From Pukyongiella litopenaei (lineage in GTDB: Bacteria; Pseudomonadota; Alphaproteobacteria; Rhodobacterales; Rhodobacteraceae): DNA of 64,000 nucleotides. Positions 1-8,432 of this stretch are shown in pieces. Within the stretch, counting starts at the first letter, position 1. The number at the start of each line of letters is the position of its first letter. Position numbers and translations under genes: made by a program. The notes beneath the pieces are model-generated. The model ran no database searches and was not told the origin of the DNA. It saw only the letters and a list, made by a program, of their open reading frames with translations. The stretch covers positions 2,046,001 to 2,110,000 of the forward strand of contig NZ_CP027665.1 of the NCBI RefSeq assembly GCF_003008555.2. The letters are read 5' to 3'.

Positions 1-374
1 ACTTCGATGACGACATTTTCGGTGACTGGCTGACCCGTCGTATCGTCCAGATAGGTGATCCGGGCATGGTAGCCGACAATTGCATCGAAATGATGGGTGG
101 TTACCGTGCCGTCGGCGTGCACGATCTCAAAATACTCAATGCCAAACGCATCATCCTGATTGTAAGTATCCCAGTGCCCGCCGCTATCTCTATGACTGTC
201 GTAAGTTGGCCGTGTTGAACTCGGACGCAAGGTTTGGCCGTCACTTTTGGTAAAGCTATCAAAGGTTTTCCCGACCAGTTTTTGGGCATCTTCGGCGTGC
301 GAGTTGCGCTCAATCGGGTCAATAATCGGGAGCTGACCCAGATAGATGACGCTGAAATCCGTTCCTGTCGGCAT
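1..374 (-). CDS. Hint-domain-type secreted protein, N-terminal part (cut by window edge)
   Basis: Reading the minus strand from ATG at 374 gives an open frame that runs off the window start (about 124 residues seen). A GGAGA ribosome site lies about 8 bases before the ATG. The protein begins MPTGTDFSVIYLGQLPIIDP and continues with an Asp/Thr-rich beta region (HFDAIVGYHARITYLDD). From family knowledge this start resembles the N-terminal region of large Rhodobacterales proteins that carry a C-terminal Hint (intein-like) domain and are exported without a classical signal peptide. The Hint domain itself would lie outside the window, so the family call is inference. The frame is coding by its even composition and its start context. 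Confidence 0.6.
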   Translation of the reverse strand, partial: MPTGTDFSVIYLGQLPIIDPIERNSHAEDAQKLVGKTFDSFTKSDGQTLRPSSTRPTYDSHRDSGGHWDTYNQDDAFGIEYFEIVHADGTVTTHHFDAIVGYHARITYLDDTTGQPVTENVVIE

Positions 375-914
375 TTCTATAATTCTCCATCAGCCCGTTC
401 GGGTGGGTGGCGTTGTAAGCGGGATACGGGGCGCAGTCCGGTGACGCTGGTCTCGCCATGCAGTATGGCTCGACATCATGAAGGAGCGTCATGAAGGAGC
501 GTCCTGGGGTCTTTCGAGACATGCGCGTGAAGCCAAAGCTCATCGAGAGGTTAACAAATTGATAACATGACGGGGGCTAAAAATAAAGTTTCAGATGCAA
601 GTTTATTGATTTCGGGACTTTCGATCCCGGCATCCGGACTATCGGATCACCGATGATTCCGGCCGGTTCCGGGGGTGGCGCGGGTTGTGCGCGGTCCGCA
701 ACGGATGGTCCCGCCGGATCAACCCGGCGGCATATCCTCGCCGCCGCCGGTGCCCGGATCGAACCGGACGTGCAGACACACCGCGCGGGCAATGATCCCG
801 GCGCGATGTGGCGGTTTTTCATGGTCGATCGGCGGCCGGGTCTTTCACGCCGCCCGGATCAGGGGCGGCGCACCGGAAACCGGCTGCGTGCGAATGTGAG
901 AGTTCCGGTGTCTC
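375..914. other. gene-free stretch of 540 bases
   Basis: No convincing gene on either strand. The open frames here lack ribosome sites and read as low-complexity Arg/Pro/Ala-rich translations typical of non-coding GC-rich DNA. Bases 375-600 include AT-rich segments suitable as the promoter of the leftward gene, and a 13-base tandem duplication at 478-503. The rest (600-914) has short hairpins only. Confidence 0.5.
478..503. repeat. 13-base tandem duplication
   Basis: ATGAAGGAGCGTC occurs twice in direct succession in the intergenic stretch upstream of the Hint-type gene. Nothing indicates a function; it may be a simple replication-slippage duplication. Confidence 0.8.
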
Positions 915-1511
915 TTACGCGAGGGGCGCGCCGGCGTCCCTGCGACGCCGGAAGGCAACCAGACCGACAAGGCCCGACATCAACAGCAGGCCCGTTGCCG
1001 GCAACGGAACCGGCGCCATGCCGAAACCATCGACCCCGCTCAGCCCTTTGCCCGTCCAGGAAAACACGTTGTCGGCGGTGTTGTTCTTGATCAGGATATA
1101 CCGCGGATCGAAACCGGACCAGGCAAGATAATATTGCGAGGAACCGGTCCACGAGGCATTTTCTCCTCCGGTATAGTCGCTGATCAGCGACACGCCCGAA
1201 ATGCTCTCGTAGGATTCCGACTGCGACGTGTAACCGGTGCCCACAACGTTGTTTACGAATGCGACACGGTTCGAGCTGCCATTGCCGTTGCCGATACCGC
1301 CATAGGCCCGGCTCAGCCAGTCACCCTCGGTGGCGCTGAAGCCGTCGAGCGACGTTCCGATATCCCAGAACTCGCAAGATCCCGTGCAGGTGATGTCTAC
1401 GATCTTGGAACTAGGGCCGGTGCCATAGCTGATGACAGCCGCGGATGCGCCGACTGCCGTGGATACTGCTATGACCGAAGCTATTATTGCTGACTTTACA
1501 GCATTTTTCAT
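915..1511 (-). CDS. VPLPA-CTERM sorting domain-containing secreted protein
   Basis: Protein of 198 residues. It has a signal peptide (residues 1-26, KNAVKSAIIASVIAVSTAVG then an ASA cleavage site), a Ser/Gly/Asn-rich beta-type body with one Cys pair (CTGSC), and a C-terminal tripartite sorting signal near residue 168: VPLPA, a hydrophobic helix, and an Arg cluster (FRRRR). VPLPA-CTERM tails are recognised by exosortase-type envelope sorting enzymes in Rhodobacterales; no exosortase gene lies in this window. The ATG at 1511 is chosen because GGAGG sits 5 bases before it; the upstream in-frame TTG overlaps that site. The biological role of the body is unknown. Confidence 0.85.
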   Translation of the reverse strand: MKNAVKSAIIASVIAVSTAVGASAAVISYGTGPSSKIVDITCTGSCEFWDIGTSLDGFSATEGDWLSRAYGGIGNGNGSSNRVAFVNNVVGTGYTSQSESYESISGVSLISDYTGGENASWTGSSQYYLAWSGFDPRYILIKNNTADNVFSWTGKGLSGVDGFGMAPVPLPATGLLLMSGLVGLVAFRRRRDAGAPLA

Positions 1512-1579
1512 GGGTGCCTCCAAAATGGCAAATGGTAACCGACACGCCCGGATTCGGGCGCTACTTGGGGCAGCTTACC

Positions 1580-1972
1580 CTAGGTCAGGCGATCTTGGAA
1601 GAGCTTGGTTAACTTGTTGACGCGCGGGCTGTTCCTGTCTGGTATCAGCAGAATGTTGTTGCCGAGAGACCCGGTTGCATGATCGGCAGCTGGCCGGGGT
1701 TCGTCCTTCCCCCTGACCGGCCATTCCCAAGGCTGAATTTTATCGGGTATTTGAAAGCCAACTGTGTAATAGCCATTGATGATCATACTTCGTTTCATAA
1801 GTGGCCAATATTGATTGGGGTCAGGCACCAATGCCTCGCGTTCCAAGAGGCGCTGCGAATCCCTTTTCAGAGTCCCCAGGGGGAGACCATAATTGGTCAA
1901 GGGGACGCCTTTGTGTAGTGCAAGAGACTTCCCATCTATGTTGGCAGCCTCAAGAGGTCCTTTTTCTGCCAC
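1580..1972 (-). CDS. hypothetical protein, possibly 5'-truncated
   Basis: A frame of 130 residues from a GTG at 1972. The same frame stays open upstream to a stop at 2075-2077, adding 34 residues of plausible protein (SHFARYRKTLIDAKNPTDTR) without any ATG or further GTG/TTG. No clear ribosome site precedes the GTG. The product is Pro/Asn/Lys-rich with no signal peptide or membrane segment, and ends LLIPDRNSPRVNKLTKLFQD. I do not recognise the family. Either a GTG-started small protein or the 3' remnant of a larger gene; its lower GC content matches the flanking methyltransferase region and suggests acquired DNA. Confidence 0.45.
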   Translation of the reverse strand: MAEKGPLEAANIDGKSLALHKGVPLTNYGLPLGTLKRDSQRLLEREALVPDPNQYWPLMKRSMIINGYYTVGFQIPDKIQPWEWPVRGKDEPRPAADHATGSLGNNILLIPDRNSPRVNKLTKLFQDRLT

Positions 1973-2107
1973 GCTATCTTCTGAATCGGGGTGACGGGTG
2001 TCAGTCGGATTTTTTGCATCGATCAGCGTCTTCCGATAGCGGGCGAAGTGTGATCGATCCCCTTTCTGGATGCCTAAGCGGTTTTGGTATGGGAATTGGT
2101 GAACCCA

Positions 2108-2869
2108 CTAAGAAGATTTCTGAACCAAGATGCGATTCCACTTACTTTCTTTCCAGAGTGTACGAATAGACCCTATCTGGATTAATTCAAGTAACTGCGT
2201 TTCAGTCCTGGCGTTTCGCAGATCCAGAATGATCGATCCATTTTCAGAAACATTATTCTCCCAAAAGTTGGCGTATCTACTGGTCGGGTAGTGAAAGCCG
2301 CAACTTAGAAGCGATAAAGCCAAATCAACCTTTTTGATACCATTTAGATCGTCCTTACCTGGATTTTTGGTCACAACTTTTTCATCGCTTACGGAGTTTT
2401 GAGTTAAAAATCTTTTTGCCGTTTCCAGGCTGGTGTATGCGGCACCTTCGTCCTGAAAACCAAAATGTGCCTTGTCATTCGTTTCTATGTCTATCAATGT
2501 GATATCGCAGCCATACTCTTTTGCAATAAACAGATCGATGAACCCGTAGCCACACCCGATATCGGCAACCCGTTTCGGTAATATTTGGTCCAACGTCGGC
2601 TTCAGCGCGAGGTACTCGAGATAGAGCACCGAGATTGCTCTCTTCAGTAACAGTTGACCGCGCGCATCCACTTCGGCTTCCAGTGCGCTGGGATCACCAT
2701 TTGACCATTTTCGGATTAGAGTGCCTGGCCGATGCAGGTCAAATAGTACTTCTGATCGTTGCAAGACTGTATTGATGATGTCGTGATTTGTGAACATCGA
2801 CAGGTTCAGTGCTGCAATAGTATCTGAGCGCACTATCTGGTCAACACGATCTGAATTAAATTTAGTCAC
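2108..2869 (-). CDS. SAM-dependent methyltransferase (class I fold), orphan
   Basis: About 253 residues from GTG at 2869. Motif I of the Rossmann fold is clear (VADIGCGYGFIDL), followed by an acidic strand end (ITLIDIETND) expected to hold the adenosyl ribose. The substrate is unknown. The frame is open further upstream to 3022, but GTG 2869 is preferred because it lies within the stop of the preceding frame (GTGACTAA), a typical coupled arrangement; ATG 2797 is an alternative that would still keep the whole methyltransferase core. Base composition is much lower in GC than the housekeeping genes to the right, which suggests transfer. Similar enzymes occur in glycan or secondary-metabolite loci, but no such cluster is visible here. 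Confidence 0.65.
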   Translation of the reverse strand: MTKFNSDRVDQIVRSDTIAALNLSMFTNHDIINTVLQRSEVLFDLHRPGTLIRKWSNGDPSALEAEVDARGQLLLKRAISVLYLEYLALKPTLDQILPKRVADIGCGYGFIDLFIAKEYGCDITLIDIETNDKAHFGFQDEGAAYTSLETAKRFLTQNSVSDEKVVTKNPGKDDLNGIKKVDLALSLLSCGFHYPTSRYANFWENNVSENGSIILDLRNARTETQLLELIQIGSIRTLWKESKWNRILVQKSS

Positions 2870-3203
2870 GAATCTTACCCGCGTGATGTGAGCAGCTATA
2901 CTGGATATCCGCTTCGTTAAGCATTTTGTTGTTGACGACAAGAATATTGCAGCGTGCCTTGCAATCACGGTGGACGACGCGTGCCATAAATCGATCCGAC
3001 ACATCGAGATAGCCGCATGCAAGGTCTGCCTTTTCTTCGGTGACTACATCATCGAAAATCAGCGCGTACCAAGGCGCCAGTCACACGCTACGCTGACGTT
3101 TCGGTGTGAATCAACAGGCATGTTTGGACGAATCTACGAGCGCGATCTGTCTGGCTTCGGCAACAACGGGAAACCCATGGTTCACGTCTAAGTCTTTGAT
3201 TTC
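2862..3203 (-). pseudogene. broken reading frame next to the tRNA
   Basis: One minus-strand frame running from the tRNA to a TAA at 2862-2864 reads like protein (EIKDLDVNHGFPVVAEARQI, then a TGA, then a short run to a second TGA at 3081-3083, then LAPWYALIFDDVVTEEKADL to the end). The final open part is 72 codons with only an internal ATG at 2987. Its stop overlaps the GTG of the methyltransferase, as coupled genes do. I read it as a decayed gene whose 3' end survives, but the evidence is only composition and coupling; random open frame is possible. The family is not recognised. Confidence 0.3.
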
Positions 3204-3205
3204 AC

Positions 3206-3282
3206 TGGCGACCCCGGAAGGACTTGAACCCTCAACCTATTGATTAGAAGTCAATTGCTCTATCCAGTTGAGCTACGGGGCC
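3206..3282 (-). tRNA. tRNA-Arg (anticodon TCT)
   Basis: Complete cloverleaf on the minus strand. The acceptor stem GGCCCCG pairs with CGGGGTC, with one G-T pair. The anticodon stem ATTGA/TCAAT closes the loop CTTCTAA, giving anticodon TCT, which reads AGA/AGG. The T arm carries GGTTCAAGTCC, and the 3' CCA is encoded. AGA is a rare codon in such GC-rich genomes. The 3' end faces the AT-richer segment at 1-3205, the side on which integrative elements usually insert. Confidence 0.95.
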
Positions 3283-3430
3283 GCGCTGGCAGGGGTCGGC
3301 GACCCCGGCGCCCCTGTTTCTAGTGGCGAATGCCGGCGAACTCAAAGCGATTTTCCACCCGGTCCGCAGCGTCGCTTTGCGGTGTCGTCCCGCGTCCCGA
3401 CTCGACTCTGCCGGGGCGGGGTCGTATCAT

Positions 3431-3445
3431 GAACAAATAGCGAAC
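3431..3445. promoter_or_regulatory. LexA (SOS) operator upstream of imuB
   Basis: GAAC, seven bases, GAAC: an exact match to the alphaproteobacterial LexA direct-repeat box (GTTC-N7-GTTC, read here on the opposite strand). It lies 21 bases before the imuB start, where bound LexA would block transcription until RecA-driven LexA cleavage. The 184-base gap between the tRNA and imuB holds nothing else recognisable. Confidence 0.85.
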
Positions 3446-3466
3446 ATTTGGGGTGGCGATACCGGT

Positions 3467-4933
3467 ATGCGGCGGCGCATCGTTTCATTGTGGTTTCCCA
3501 GGCTGGCCAGCGAACGGGCGTTGCGCGGTCGGCCCGTCGAGGCGCCCTTTGCGCTGACCCTGCGCGACAACAACACCGAGCGGCTGTATTGTCTGAACCC
3601 GGTCGCCGAGGCGGCGGGGCTGCATCGGGGAATGGGCTATGCCGATGCGCGGGCCTTCTGCCCCGAGCTGCAAAGCCGCCCGGCCGACCCGCGCGGCGAC
3701 CGGCGGTTCCTGCGTATCCTGCGGCGCTGGGCGACACGCTATTGCCCCTGGGTCGGCCCCGAAGGCGCCGATGGGCTGGTGCTGGACATCACCGGGTCGG
3801 CGCATCTGTTCGGCGGCGAGCCAGAGATGCTGGGTGACATGCGCGCGCGGCTGACGCGGTCGGGGCTGACCGTGCGCGCCGGGCTGGCCGACACCCGCGG
3901 CGCGGCCTGGGCGCTGGCGCGGTTCGGCGAGGGTATCGCCGCGCCGGGCGATGCGGCGGCACGGATCGGGGCCCTGCCCGTGGCGGCCCTGCGGCTCGGC
4001 GACAATGCCTGCACCACCCTCGGGCGGCTCGGCCTGCGCAGCATCGCCGATCTGGCCGCCGCGCCGCGCGCGCCCCTTGCCCGCCGGGTCGGCCCGGAGG
4101 TGCTGCTGCGGCTGGACCAGGCGCTGGGGGCCCGGCCGGAACAGGTCTCGCCCCGGTCCGACCCGCCGCGCCACGCGGTGCGGATGACGCTGCCGGAACC
4201 GATCGGGCACAGCGCCGATGTGATGGCCGGGACCGAACGGCTGCTGGCCCGGCTCTGCGCCCGGCTCGAGGATCGCGAGGCGGGCGCACGCGAATTGCTG
4301 CTGACCCTGCGCCGGGTCGATCAGGCCAGCCAGCAGGTCGAGCTGCGGCTGGCCCGCCCGTTGCGGGATGCGCACCGCATCCTGCCGCTGTTCGAACGCG
4401 GCGTGGCCGAGGTCGATGCCGGATACGGCATCGACCAGCTGCGGCTCGAGGCAACGCGGGTCGAGCCGCTGCCGGCCCGGCAGGCCACCCATGCCGGGGC
4501 CGCGCGCAGCGATGGTCTCGATGACCTGATCACCCGGATCGGCACCCGGATCGGGCTGGAAAACGTCATCCGTTTCCTGCCCGCCGACAGCCATATCCCC
4601 GAGCGCAGTTTCCTGATCGCCCCGGCGGCGTGGACCAGCGCGGAAACGGGATGGGTGGGCCGGCATCCCCGTCCCCTGCGCCTGTTCCCGCCCGAACCCA
4701 TCGCCGGAACCGGCCCGCGCCCGCCGGACCGGTTCCGCTGGCGGGGCATGGCGCTGACCGCCGCCGCGGCCACCGGGCCGGAGCGCATCGCGCCCGAATG
4801 GTGGCTGGAGGACGAGAACTGGCGCAGGGGGCTGCGCGACTATTGGCAGGTCGAGACCCGGCAGGGCCGGCGGCTGTGGCTGTTCCACACGCCGCAGGAT
4901 CCGGGCTGGTTCGTGCAGGGGGAATTCGCATGA
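3467..4933 (+). CDS. imuB: ImuB-like Y-family polymerase homologue (mutasome)
   Basis: Protein of 488 residues from ATG 3467; the frame is open upstream, but that part contains the LexA box and is not expected to be translated. It begins RRRIVSLWFPRLASERALRG, the usual opening of ImuB, with Y-family palm/finger features (LVLDITGSAHLFGGE) and helix-hairpin-helix segments near the middle. ImuB proteins are catalytically dead Y-family relatives that link the beta clamp to DnaE2 during SOS mutagenesis. It overlaps dnaE2 by four bases (ATGA), so the two are translationally coupled. The third usual member, imuA, is not upstream: the preceding gene is a tRNA. Confidence 0.9.
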   Translation: MRRRIVSLWFPRLASERALRGRPVEAPFALTLRDNNTERLYCLNPVAEAAGLHRGMGYADARAFCPELQSRPADPRGDRRFLRILRRWATRYCPWVGPEGADGLVLDITGSAHLFGGEPEMLGDMRARLTRSGLTVRAGLADTRGAAWALARFGEGIAAPGDAAARIGALPVAALRLGDNACTTLGRLGLRSIADLAAAPRAPLARRVGPEVLLRLDQALGARPEQVSPRSDPPRHAVRMTLPEPIGHSADVMAGTERLLARLCARLEDREAGARELLLTLRRVDQASQQVELRLARPLRDAHRILPLFERGVAEVDAGYGIDQLRLEATRVEPLPARQATHAGAARSDGLDDLITRIGTRIGLENVIRFLPADSHIPERSFLIAPAAWTSAETGWVGRHPRPLRLFPPEPIAGTGPRPPDRFRWRGMALTAAAATGPERIAPEWWLEDENWRRGLRDYWQVETRQGRRLWLFHTPQDPGWFVQGEFA

Positions 4934-7900
4934 CCGGGGGCGGCCGGGATCACCGGCAGGCCGATGCGTTGCCCGCTGAGCGGCAGGCGGGTTCCCCCGC
5001 TGATCCCGGCTATGCCGAACTGTGCGTGACGACCAATTTCACCTTCCTGACCGGCGCCTCGCATCCCGAAGAGATGATGATGCGGGCGGCCGAACTGGGG
5101 CTCGACGCGATTGCGGTCACCGACCGGAATTCGCTGGCCGGGGTGGTGCGGGCCTACAAGGCCCTGCAGACGCTCAAGGACGCCGCCCGAGAGGCCGTTC
5201 AGGATGCCGCCAGCCCCCGGTCCGGGGACGGCATGGGCAATGGCGCGCGGCACCGGGCCGGTCATCCGCACCCGGCTGCGCGCCCCGATGCGGTCCGGCT
5301 GCCGCGGCTGATCGTGGGCTGCCGGCTGGCGTTGCGTGACAGCCCGCTCGACTGGGTCGCGCTGCCGCGGGGCCGCCCTGCCTATGCCCGCCTCGTCCGG
5401 CTGCTGACGCGTGGCAAGCGGCGGGCGGAAAAGGGCGACTGCCATCTCGACCTGGCCGACATGCTGAACGGTTGCGCGGGCATGATCCTGATTGCCCTGC
5501 CGCAACGGGCCGCGCCCGCGCAGGCGGTCGCGGCGCATCTGCGGCAGGCGGTGCAGCGGTTTCCCGGCCATGTGTTCCTGGGCGCCGCGCCGCGATATGA
5601 CGGCGCGGATCAGGCCCGGCTCCGGCGCGCCGCGCTACTGGCCCAGCGGGTGGCCGCGCCGCTGGTGGCGGTGGGCGACGTGCTGATGCATCGCGGCAGC
5701 CGCCGCCAGCTGGCCGATGTGCTGACCTGCATCCGCGACCATGTCACCATCGACGACATTGGCACCCGCGCCCTGCCCAATGCCGAACGCCGCCTGAAGG
5801 GGGCGGCGGACATGGCCCGCCTGTTCCGCGACCATCCCGCCGCCATCCGCCGCAGCCTGGAGATCGCCGCCAGGTGCAGCTTCTGCCTGAGCGAACTCAG
5901 CTACGAATATCCCGACGAGATCGCCGATGGCGAGGCGCCGCAGGCCCGGCTGGAGCGGCTGGCCCGGGAAGGGTTGAAACGGCGCTATCCGGACGGGCCG
6001 CCCGACACGGTGCTGGCCACCATCGACAAGGAACTGGCGCTGGTGAAAAAGCTCGGTTTCCCGGCCTATTTCCTGACCGTCCACGACATCGTGACATTCG
6101 CGAAATCCAGGGGAATCCTGTGCCAGGGCCGGGGGTCTGCCGCGAATTCGATCCTGTGCTATCTTCTGGGCATCACCGATGTCGGCCCCGAAACCATCAC
6201 GATGGTTTTCGAACGGTTCGTATCCGAATACCGGGGCGAACCGCCGGACATAGACGTGGATTTCGAACATGAACGCCGCGAGGAGGTGATCCAGCATATC
6301 TATGAGACATACGGCCGCCACCGCGCGGGGCTCTGCGCCACGGTGATCCATTTCCGGTCGCGCGCGGCGATCCGTGAGGTGGGCAAGGTGATGGGGCTGT
6401 CCCAGGATGTGACGGCGAGCCTCTCGGGGCAGATCTGGGGCATGTCGGATGGCGGCGCCGATCCCGACCGTATCCGCGAACTGGGGCTCGACCCTGCCGA
6501 CAGGCGGCTGGCCCAGACCATCCGCCTGATCGGCGAGATCATCGGCTTTCCGCGCCACCTGTCACAGCATGTGGGCGGCTTCGTCATCACCAGGGGGCGG
6601 CTCGACGAACTGTGCCCGATCGAGAATGCGGCGATGGAAAACCGCACCGTGATCGAATGGGACAAGGACGATATCGACACGCTGGGCATCCTGAAGGTCG
6701 ATGTGCTGGGGCTGGGCATGCTGACCTGCATCCGCAAGGCCTTTGACCTGCTGCGCGACCATGAACGGCAGGTTCTCACGATCGCATCGGTCCCGCAGGA
6801 AGACCGGGCGACCTATGCCATGCTCCAGCGCGCCGACGCCATCGGGGTGTTCCAGGTCGAAAGCCGGGCGCAGATGAATTTCCTGCCCCGGATGAAGCCG
6901 CAGACATTCTACGATCTGGTGATCGAGGTCGCCATCGTCCGGCCCGGCCCGATCCAGGGCGGCATCGTGAAACCCTATATACGGCGGCGGCAGAAACTCG
7001 AGGCTCCCGAACCCTTCGGTCCCGCGCTCGCCGAGGTGACGCGCAAGACCCTCGGCGTGCCGCTGTTCCAGGAACAGGCGATGCAGATCGCCGTGGTCGG
7101 GGCGGGCTATACCGCCGAGGAAGCGGACCGGTTGCGGCGGTCGCTGACCGCGTTCCGCCGCATGGGCACCATCGACGCGCATCGCGACCGGTTCATCGCC
7201 GGCATGTTGGAAAACGGCTATTCCCGGGACATCGCCGAGCGGTGCTTTTCCCAGATCTCGGGCTTTGCCGATTACGGTTTCCCCGAAAGCCACGCCGCCG
7301 CCTTTGCCATGCTGGCCTATGTTTCGGCCTGGCTGAAATGCCACCACCCGGCGATCTTTGCCTGCGCGCTGCTGAATTCCCAGCCGATGGGGTTCTATGC
7401 GCCGGCCCAGATTGTCCGCGATGCCCGCGAACACCAGGTCGAGCTGCGCCCGATCTGTGTCAATCACAGCCTGTGGGACAACACGCTGGAGCGCCGTGCC
7501 GACGGGGCGCTGGCGCTGCGGCTCGGGTTCCGCCAGATCAAGGGGTTCAAACAGGAGGATGCGGAGTGGATCGCCGCGGCGCGCGGCAACGGGTATCGCG
7601 ACCCCGAGGCGCTGTGGCATCGGGCCGGCGTGGCGCCGCCGGTCCTGGAACGGCTGGCCGAGGCGGATGCGTTTGCCGATATGGGGCTGACCCGCCGGGA
7701 CGCGCTGTGGCAGGTCAAGGCGATCCGCGGGCAGATGCCGTTGCCCCTGTTCAGCGATCCGATCGACGGCGAGAGCATCCGCGAACCCGAACCGCAACTG
7801 CCGGCCATGCATCTCGGCGAAGAGGTGGTCGAGGATTATGTCTCCATGCGGCTCAGCCTGCGCGCGCATCCGATGGAACTGCTGCGCCCGGCGATCCCCG

Positions 7901-8343
7901 GGCTGACGCCACATGCGAACCTGCCCGACGTGCCGCTGCGCCGCACCAGCGTCTGCGGGCTGGTGATCACCCGGCAGCGGCCCGGCACCGCCTCGGGCGT
8001 GATCTTTCTGACGCTGGAGGATGAAACCGGGGTCAGCAACGTGGTGGTCTGGCGCGGGGTCTATGAACGTTTTCGCCGCGCGGTCATGGGCGGGCGGCTC
8101 TTGCGCGTGACCGGCCCGTTGCAGCGCGAGGGCATCGTCGTCCACCTGATCGCGGAGCGGGTCGAGGACCTGTCCCACCGCCTCGGCGAACTTGGCCACC
8201 CGATGGACGAAATGGTCGGCATCACCCGGCCCGCGGCGGACGATGCCCCGCGCCCGCCCAGCACCCCGTCCAGCACTCCGTCCCGTGCCCGCCACCCCCG
8301 CGAACAGGCCAAGAAACTGTTTCCCAGCCGCGATTTCCACTGA
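4930..8343 (+). CDS. dnaE2: error-prone DNA polymerase III alpha subunit DnaE2 (ImuC)
   Basis: Protein of 1137 residues, normal for DnaE2. An N-terminal PHP domain (TNFTFLTGASHPEE, VTDRNSLAG) is followed by the C-family polymerase core with QGRGSAANSILCYLLG and PPDIDVDFEH. The catalytic aspartates are expected at D440 and D442 (PDIDVDF) and at D591 (LKVDVLGLG). Helix-hairpin-helix and OB domains follow (VVVWRGVYERF). It carries out translesion synthesis and damage-induced mutagenesis with ImuB. The start is the ATG overlapping the imuB stop; the longer frame upstream is inside imuB. Controlled through the LexA box before imuB. Confidence 0.95.
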   Translation: MTGGGRDHRQADALPAERQAGSPADPGYAELCVTTNFTFLTGASHPEEMMMRAAELGLDAIAVTDRNSLAGVVRAYKALQTLKDAAREAVQDAASPRSGDGMGNGARHRAGHPHPAARPDAVRLPRLIVGCRLALRDSPLDWVALPRGRPAYARLVRLLTRGKRRAEKGDCHLDLADMLNGCAGMILIALPQRAAPAQAVAAHLRQAVQRFPGHVFLGAAPRYDGADQARLRRAALLAQRVAAPLVAVGDVLMHRGSRRQLADVLTCIRDHVTIDDIGTRALPNAERRLKGAADMARLFRDHPAAIRRSLEIAARCSFCLSELSYEYPDEIADGEAPQARLERLAREGLKRRYPDGPPDTVLATIDKELALVKKLGFPAYFLTVHDIVTFAKSRGILCQGRGSAANSILCYLLGITDVGPETITMVFERFVSEYRGEPPDIDVDFEHERREEVIQHIYETYGRHRAGLCATVIHFRSRAAIREVGKVMGLSQDVTASLSGQIWGMSDGGADPDRIRELGLDPADRRLAQTIRLIGEIIGFPRHLSQHVGGFVITRGRLDELCPIENAAMENRTVIEWDKDDIDTLGILKVDVLGLGMLTCIRKAFDLLRDHERQVLTIASVPQEDRATYAMLQRADAIGVFQVESRAQMNFLPRMKPQTFYDLVIEVAIVRPGPIQGGIVKPYIRRRQKLEAPEPFGPALAEVTRKTLGVPLFQEQAMQIAVVGAGYTAEEADRLRRSLTAFRRMGTIDAHRDRFIAGMLENGYSRDIAERCFSQISGFADYGFPESHAAAFAMLAYVSAWLKCHHPAIFACALLNSQPMGFYAPAQIVRDAREHQVELRPICVNHSLWDNTLERRADGALALRLGFRQIKGFKQEDAEWIAAARGNGYRDPEALWHRAGVAPPVLERLAEADAFADMGLTRRDALWQVKAIRGQMPLPLFSDPIDGESIREPEPQLPAMHLGEEVVEDYVSMRLSLRAHPMELLRPAIPGLTPHANLPDVPLRRTSVCGLVITRQRPGTASGVIFLTLEDETGVSNVVVWRGVYERFRRAVMGGRLLRVTGPLQREGIVVHLIAERVEDLSHRLGELGHPMDEMVGITRPAADDAPRPPSTPSSTPSRARHPREQAKKLFPSRDFH

Positions 8344-8387
8344 CGGCCCGGCGGGAAACACCGCGCAGCGCCGGGGCCGAAAAAGAC

Positions 8388-8410
8388 ATGCCCGGCACGG
8401 GGCCGGGCAT
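8388..8410 (-). terminator. rho-independent terminator of trcR
   Basis: A 9-bp perfect stem (ATGCCCGGC / GCCGGGCAT) with a 5-base loop. Read on the minus strand it is followed by GTC and a run of five T, so it fits termination of the leftward trcR transcript. It sits between the convergent dnaE2 and trcR. Confidence 0.75.
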
Positions 8411-8432
8411 TGCAACGGAACCGGACAGGCGA

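Noticed and set aside
653-1090. Forward frame of 145 codons in the left gap
   Set aside because: No ribosome site, low-complexity Arg/Pro/Ala translation, overlaps the VPLPA-CTERM gene.
2970-3191. Forward 73-codon frame near the tRNA
   Set aside because: No ribosome site; opposite strand of a more plausible frame; ends before the tRNA without context.
3485-4888. Long reverse-strand frame of 467 codons across imuB
   Set aside because: GC-rich shadow of the forward gene; Gln/Gly/Arg-rich, no domain, no ribosome site.
6562-8415. Reverse-strand frame of 617 codons across dnaE2
   Set aside because: Covers the conserved polymerase core on the opposite strand; composition His/Gln/Arg-rich, typical of a shadow.
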